This document shows positions 62,872 through 64,000 of a stretch of 64,000 bases of DNA, piece after piece. Numbering within the stretch: the first letter of the stretch is position 1; each line of letters begins with the position of its first letter. Location of the stretch: assembly GCA_029224185.1 (NCBI GenBank), contig JANZKI010000123.1:1-64000 (forward strand), read 5' to 3'. The DNA is from Karalla daura. Taxonomy: Eukaryota; Chordata; Actinopteri; Chaetodontiformes; Leiognathidae. The notes under the pieces were generated by a model. That model did no database searches. It was not told the DNA's origin and saw nothing but the letters and a program-made list of their open reading frames with translations. A program made the translations under genes and the position numbers.

Positions 62872-64000
62872 CACTCGTCGGCCGACCAACGCATTCTTAT
62901 GGGGACACTTTAACGGCTTTTCACTCCACAACCCAACGTCCCAGAGACTTCAAATCTCGATCCGTCTGACATAATGCGGCCCTTCTGAACGCGCCGGAGC
63001 GTGTCTGGGCATGTCTGGCCATGTCGGGGCTGTGTGTCTAACTGTGTGTCTGGGTGTGTTTCTGGACACGTCAGAGCCCGTCTGGACATGTCAATGTATG
63101 GGATCGAAAAAAAAAAATGTCTCTCGAAAGTAGGTACCAATCAACTCCAAATGGTCCGAAACGCGCTCCTAAATAGGTCCTGGGAGGACGATTTTGAGAC
63201 GAGCACTTAGTCAAATTTTCACTCGTCGGCCGACCAACGCATTCTTATGGGGACACTTTAACGGCTTTTCACTCCACAACCCAACGTCCCAGAGACTTCA
63301 AATCTCGATCTGTCTGACATAATGCGGCCCTTCTGAACGCGCCGGAGCGTGTCTGGGCATGTCTGGCCATGTCGGGGCTGTGTGTCTAACTGTGTGTCTG
63401 GGTGTGTTTCTGGACACGTCAGAGCCCGTCTGGACATGTCAATGTATGGGATCGAAAAAAAAAAAAATGTCTCTCGAAAGTAGGTACCAATCAACTCCAA
63501 ATGGTCCGAAACGCGCTCCTAAATAGGTCCTGGAAGGACGATTTTGAGACGAGCACTTAGTCAAATTTTCACTCGTCGGCCGACCAACGCATTCTCATGG
63601 GGACACGTGAACGGCTTATCACTCCACAACCCAACGTCCCAGAGACTTCAAATCTCGATCCGTCTGACATAATGCGGCCCTTCTGAACGCGCCGGGGCGT
63701 GTCTGGGCATGTCTGGCCATGTCGGGGCTGTGTGTCTAACTGTGTGTCTGGGTGTGTTTCTGGACATGTCAGAGCCTGTCTGGACATGTCAATGTATGGG
63801 GTCGAAAAAAAATAAATGTCTCTCGAAAGTAGGTACCAATCAACTCCAAACGGTCTGAAACGCGCTCCTAAATAGGTCCTGGAAGGACGATTTTGACAAG
63901 AGCACTTAGTCAAATTTTCACTCGTCGGCCGACCAATGCATTCTTATAGGGACACGTGAACGGCTTATCACTCCACAACCCAACGTCCCAGAGACTTCAA
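62872..64000 (-). repeat. lead-in units of inverted super-repeat R
   Basis: On the minus strand: a partial class A unit (63,919-64,000), a CACGCCCC unit with a mixed 3' end (63,570-63,918, CACGTG followed by CCCCATGAG and GCGTTGG), a GACGGGCTC unit with TGTCTGACAT near 63,311 (the variant otherwise only at 17,911), and a second GACGGGCTC unit with CTGGGAGG. The order parallels 19,058-20,453 and 191-1,585, so all three super-repeats start alike. Confidence 0.85.

Larger units (their letters stand above)
42976..64000 (-). repeat. ~349-bp satellite array, reverse arm
   Basis: Same satellite family, reverse-complemented. There are 59 complete units. Their 5' ends on the minus strand lie at 43,660, 44,010, 44,359, 44,708, 45,057, 45,407, 45,757 and so on to 63,918. 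A 337-bp partial unit lies at the gap (42,976-43,312) and an 82-bp partial unit at the right edge (63,919-64,000). Spacing is 348-351 bp, averaging 349.3. By my reading 28 units are class A and 31 class B. The same variants occur as in the forward arm, in the same order when read toward the gap, so this arm is an inverted relative of about 19-32 kb and not an unrelated array. No unique sequence interrupts it. Confidence 0.99.

Noticed and set aside
1..64000. Ribosomal, 5S, tRNA or telomere repeat array
   Set aside because: No recognisable rRNA or tRNA segment was seen and no short telomere-type motif is tandemly repeated.
1..64000. Identification with a named satellite family (for example 350-380-bp plant subtelomeric or knob repeats)
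   Set aside because: The unit length is compatible with several families, but I cannot recall a matching sequence reliably. A database search with one unit would decide it.
1..64000. A previously undescribed gene system hidden between repeats
   Set aside because: Unit boundaries account for every base except the gap. There is no inter-unit sequence in which a gene could lie.

Overview
The whole window is one tandem-repeat (satellite DNA) array. I found no protein-coding gene, RNA gene, transposon, CRISPR array or unique sequence. The unit is about 349 bp. I count 122 complete units on the + strand (191-42,814), 59 complete units on the - strand (43,313-63,918) and four partial units, at both window edges and on both sides of a 100-N assembly gap (42,876-42,975). 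Every complete unit is 347-351 bp. In each unit I measured, length differences come only from one T-tract. The array runs off both ends of the window. This is typical of a eukaryotic heterochromatic array (centromeric, pericentromeric or subtelomeric) from a long-read assembly. The species cannot be named from the sequence. About a third of the recurrent variable sites are CpG to TpG/CpA changes, which suggests germline cytosine methylation, as in plants or vertebrates.

Two intermingled unit classes differ mainly at the 3' end. Class A carries CACGTG, usually followed by AATGCATT. Class B carries AAAGTG, usually followed by AATGCGTT. Shared point variants show that units were copied in blocks, giving higher-order repeats of 2, 5, 7, 8 and 9 units (698, 1,749, 2,444, 2,795/2,796 and 3,145 bp). 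These blocks are nested in longer super-repeats: L1 (1 to about 17.3 kb), L2 (about 19.06-32.33 kb), further + strand copies of the L2 end block (32.3-42.9 kb), and an inverted copy R (64.0 back to 42.98 kb).

Layout: 1-888 lead-in units; 889-5,777 7-unit repeat; 5,778-7,176 four-unit block; 7,177-10,674 5-unit repeat twice; 10,675-12,070 2-unit repeat twice; 12,071-16,611 thirteen-unit block shared with L2; 16,612-19,057 linker units; 19,058-24,997 9-unit repeat; 24,998-32,334 rest of L2; 32,335-42,875 three overlapping 8-unit copies; gap; 42,976-64,000 the same family in reverse orientation.

The most notable point is the orientation switch exactly at the gap, flanked by colinear inverted copies. 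It is either a real inversion or palindrome, or a contig placed in the wrong orientation. I found no sign of a new gene system. The interest lies in array evolution, assembly correctness and a few recurrent motifs inside the unit.
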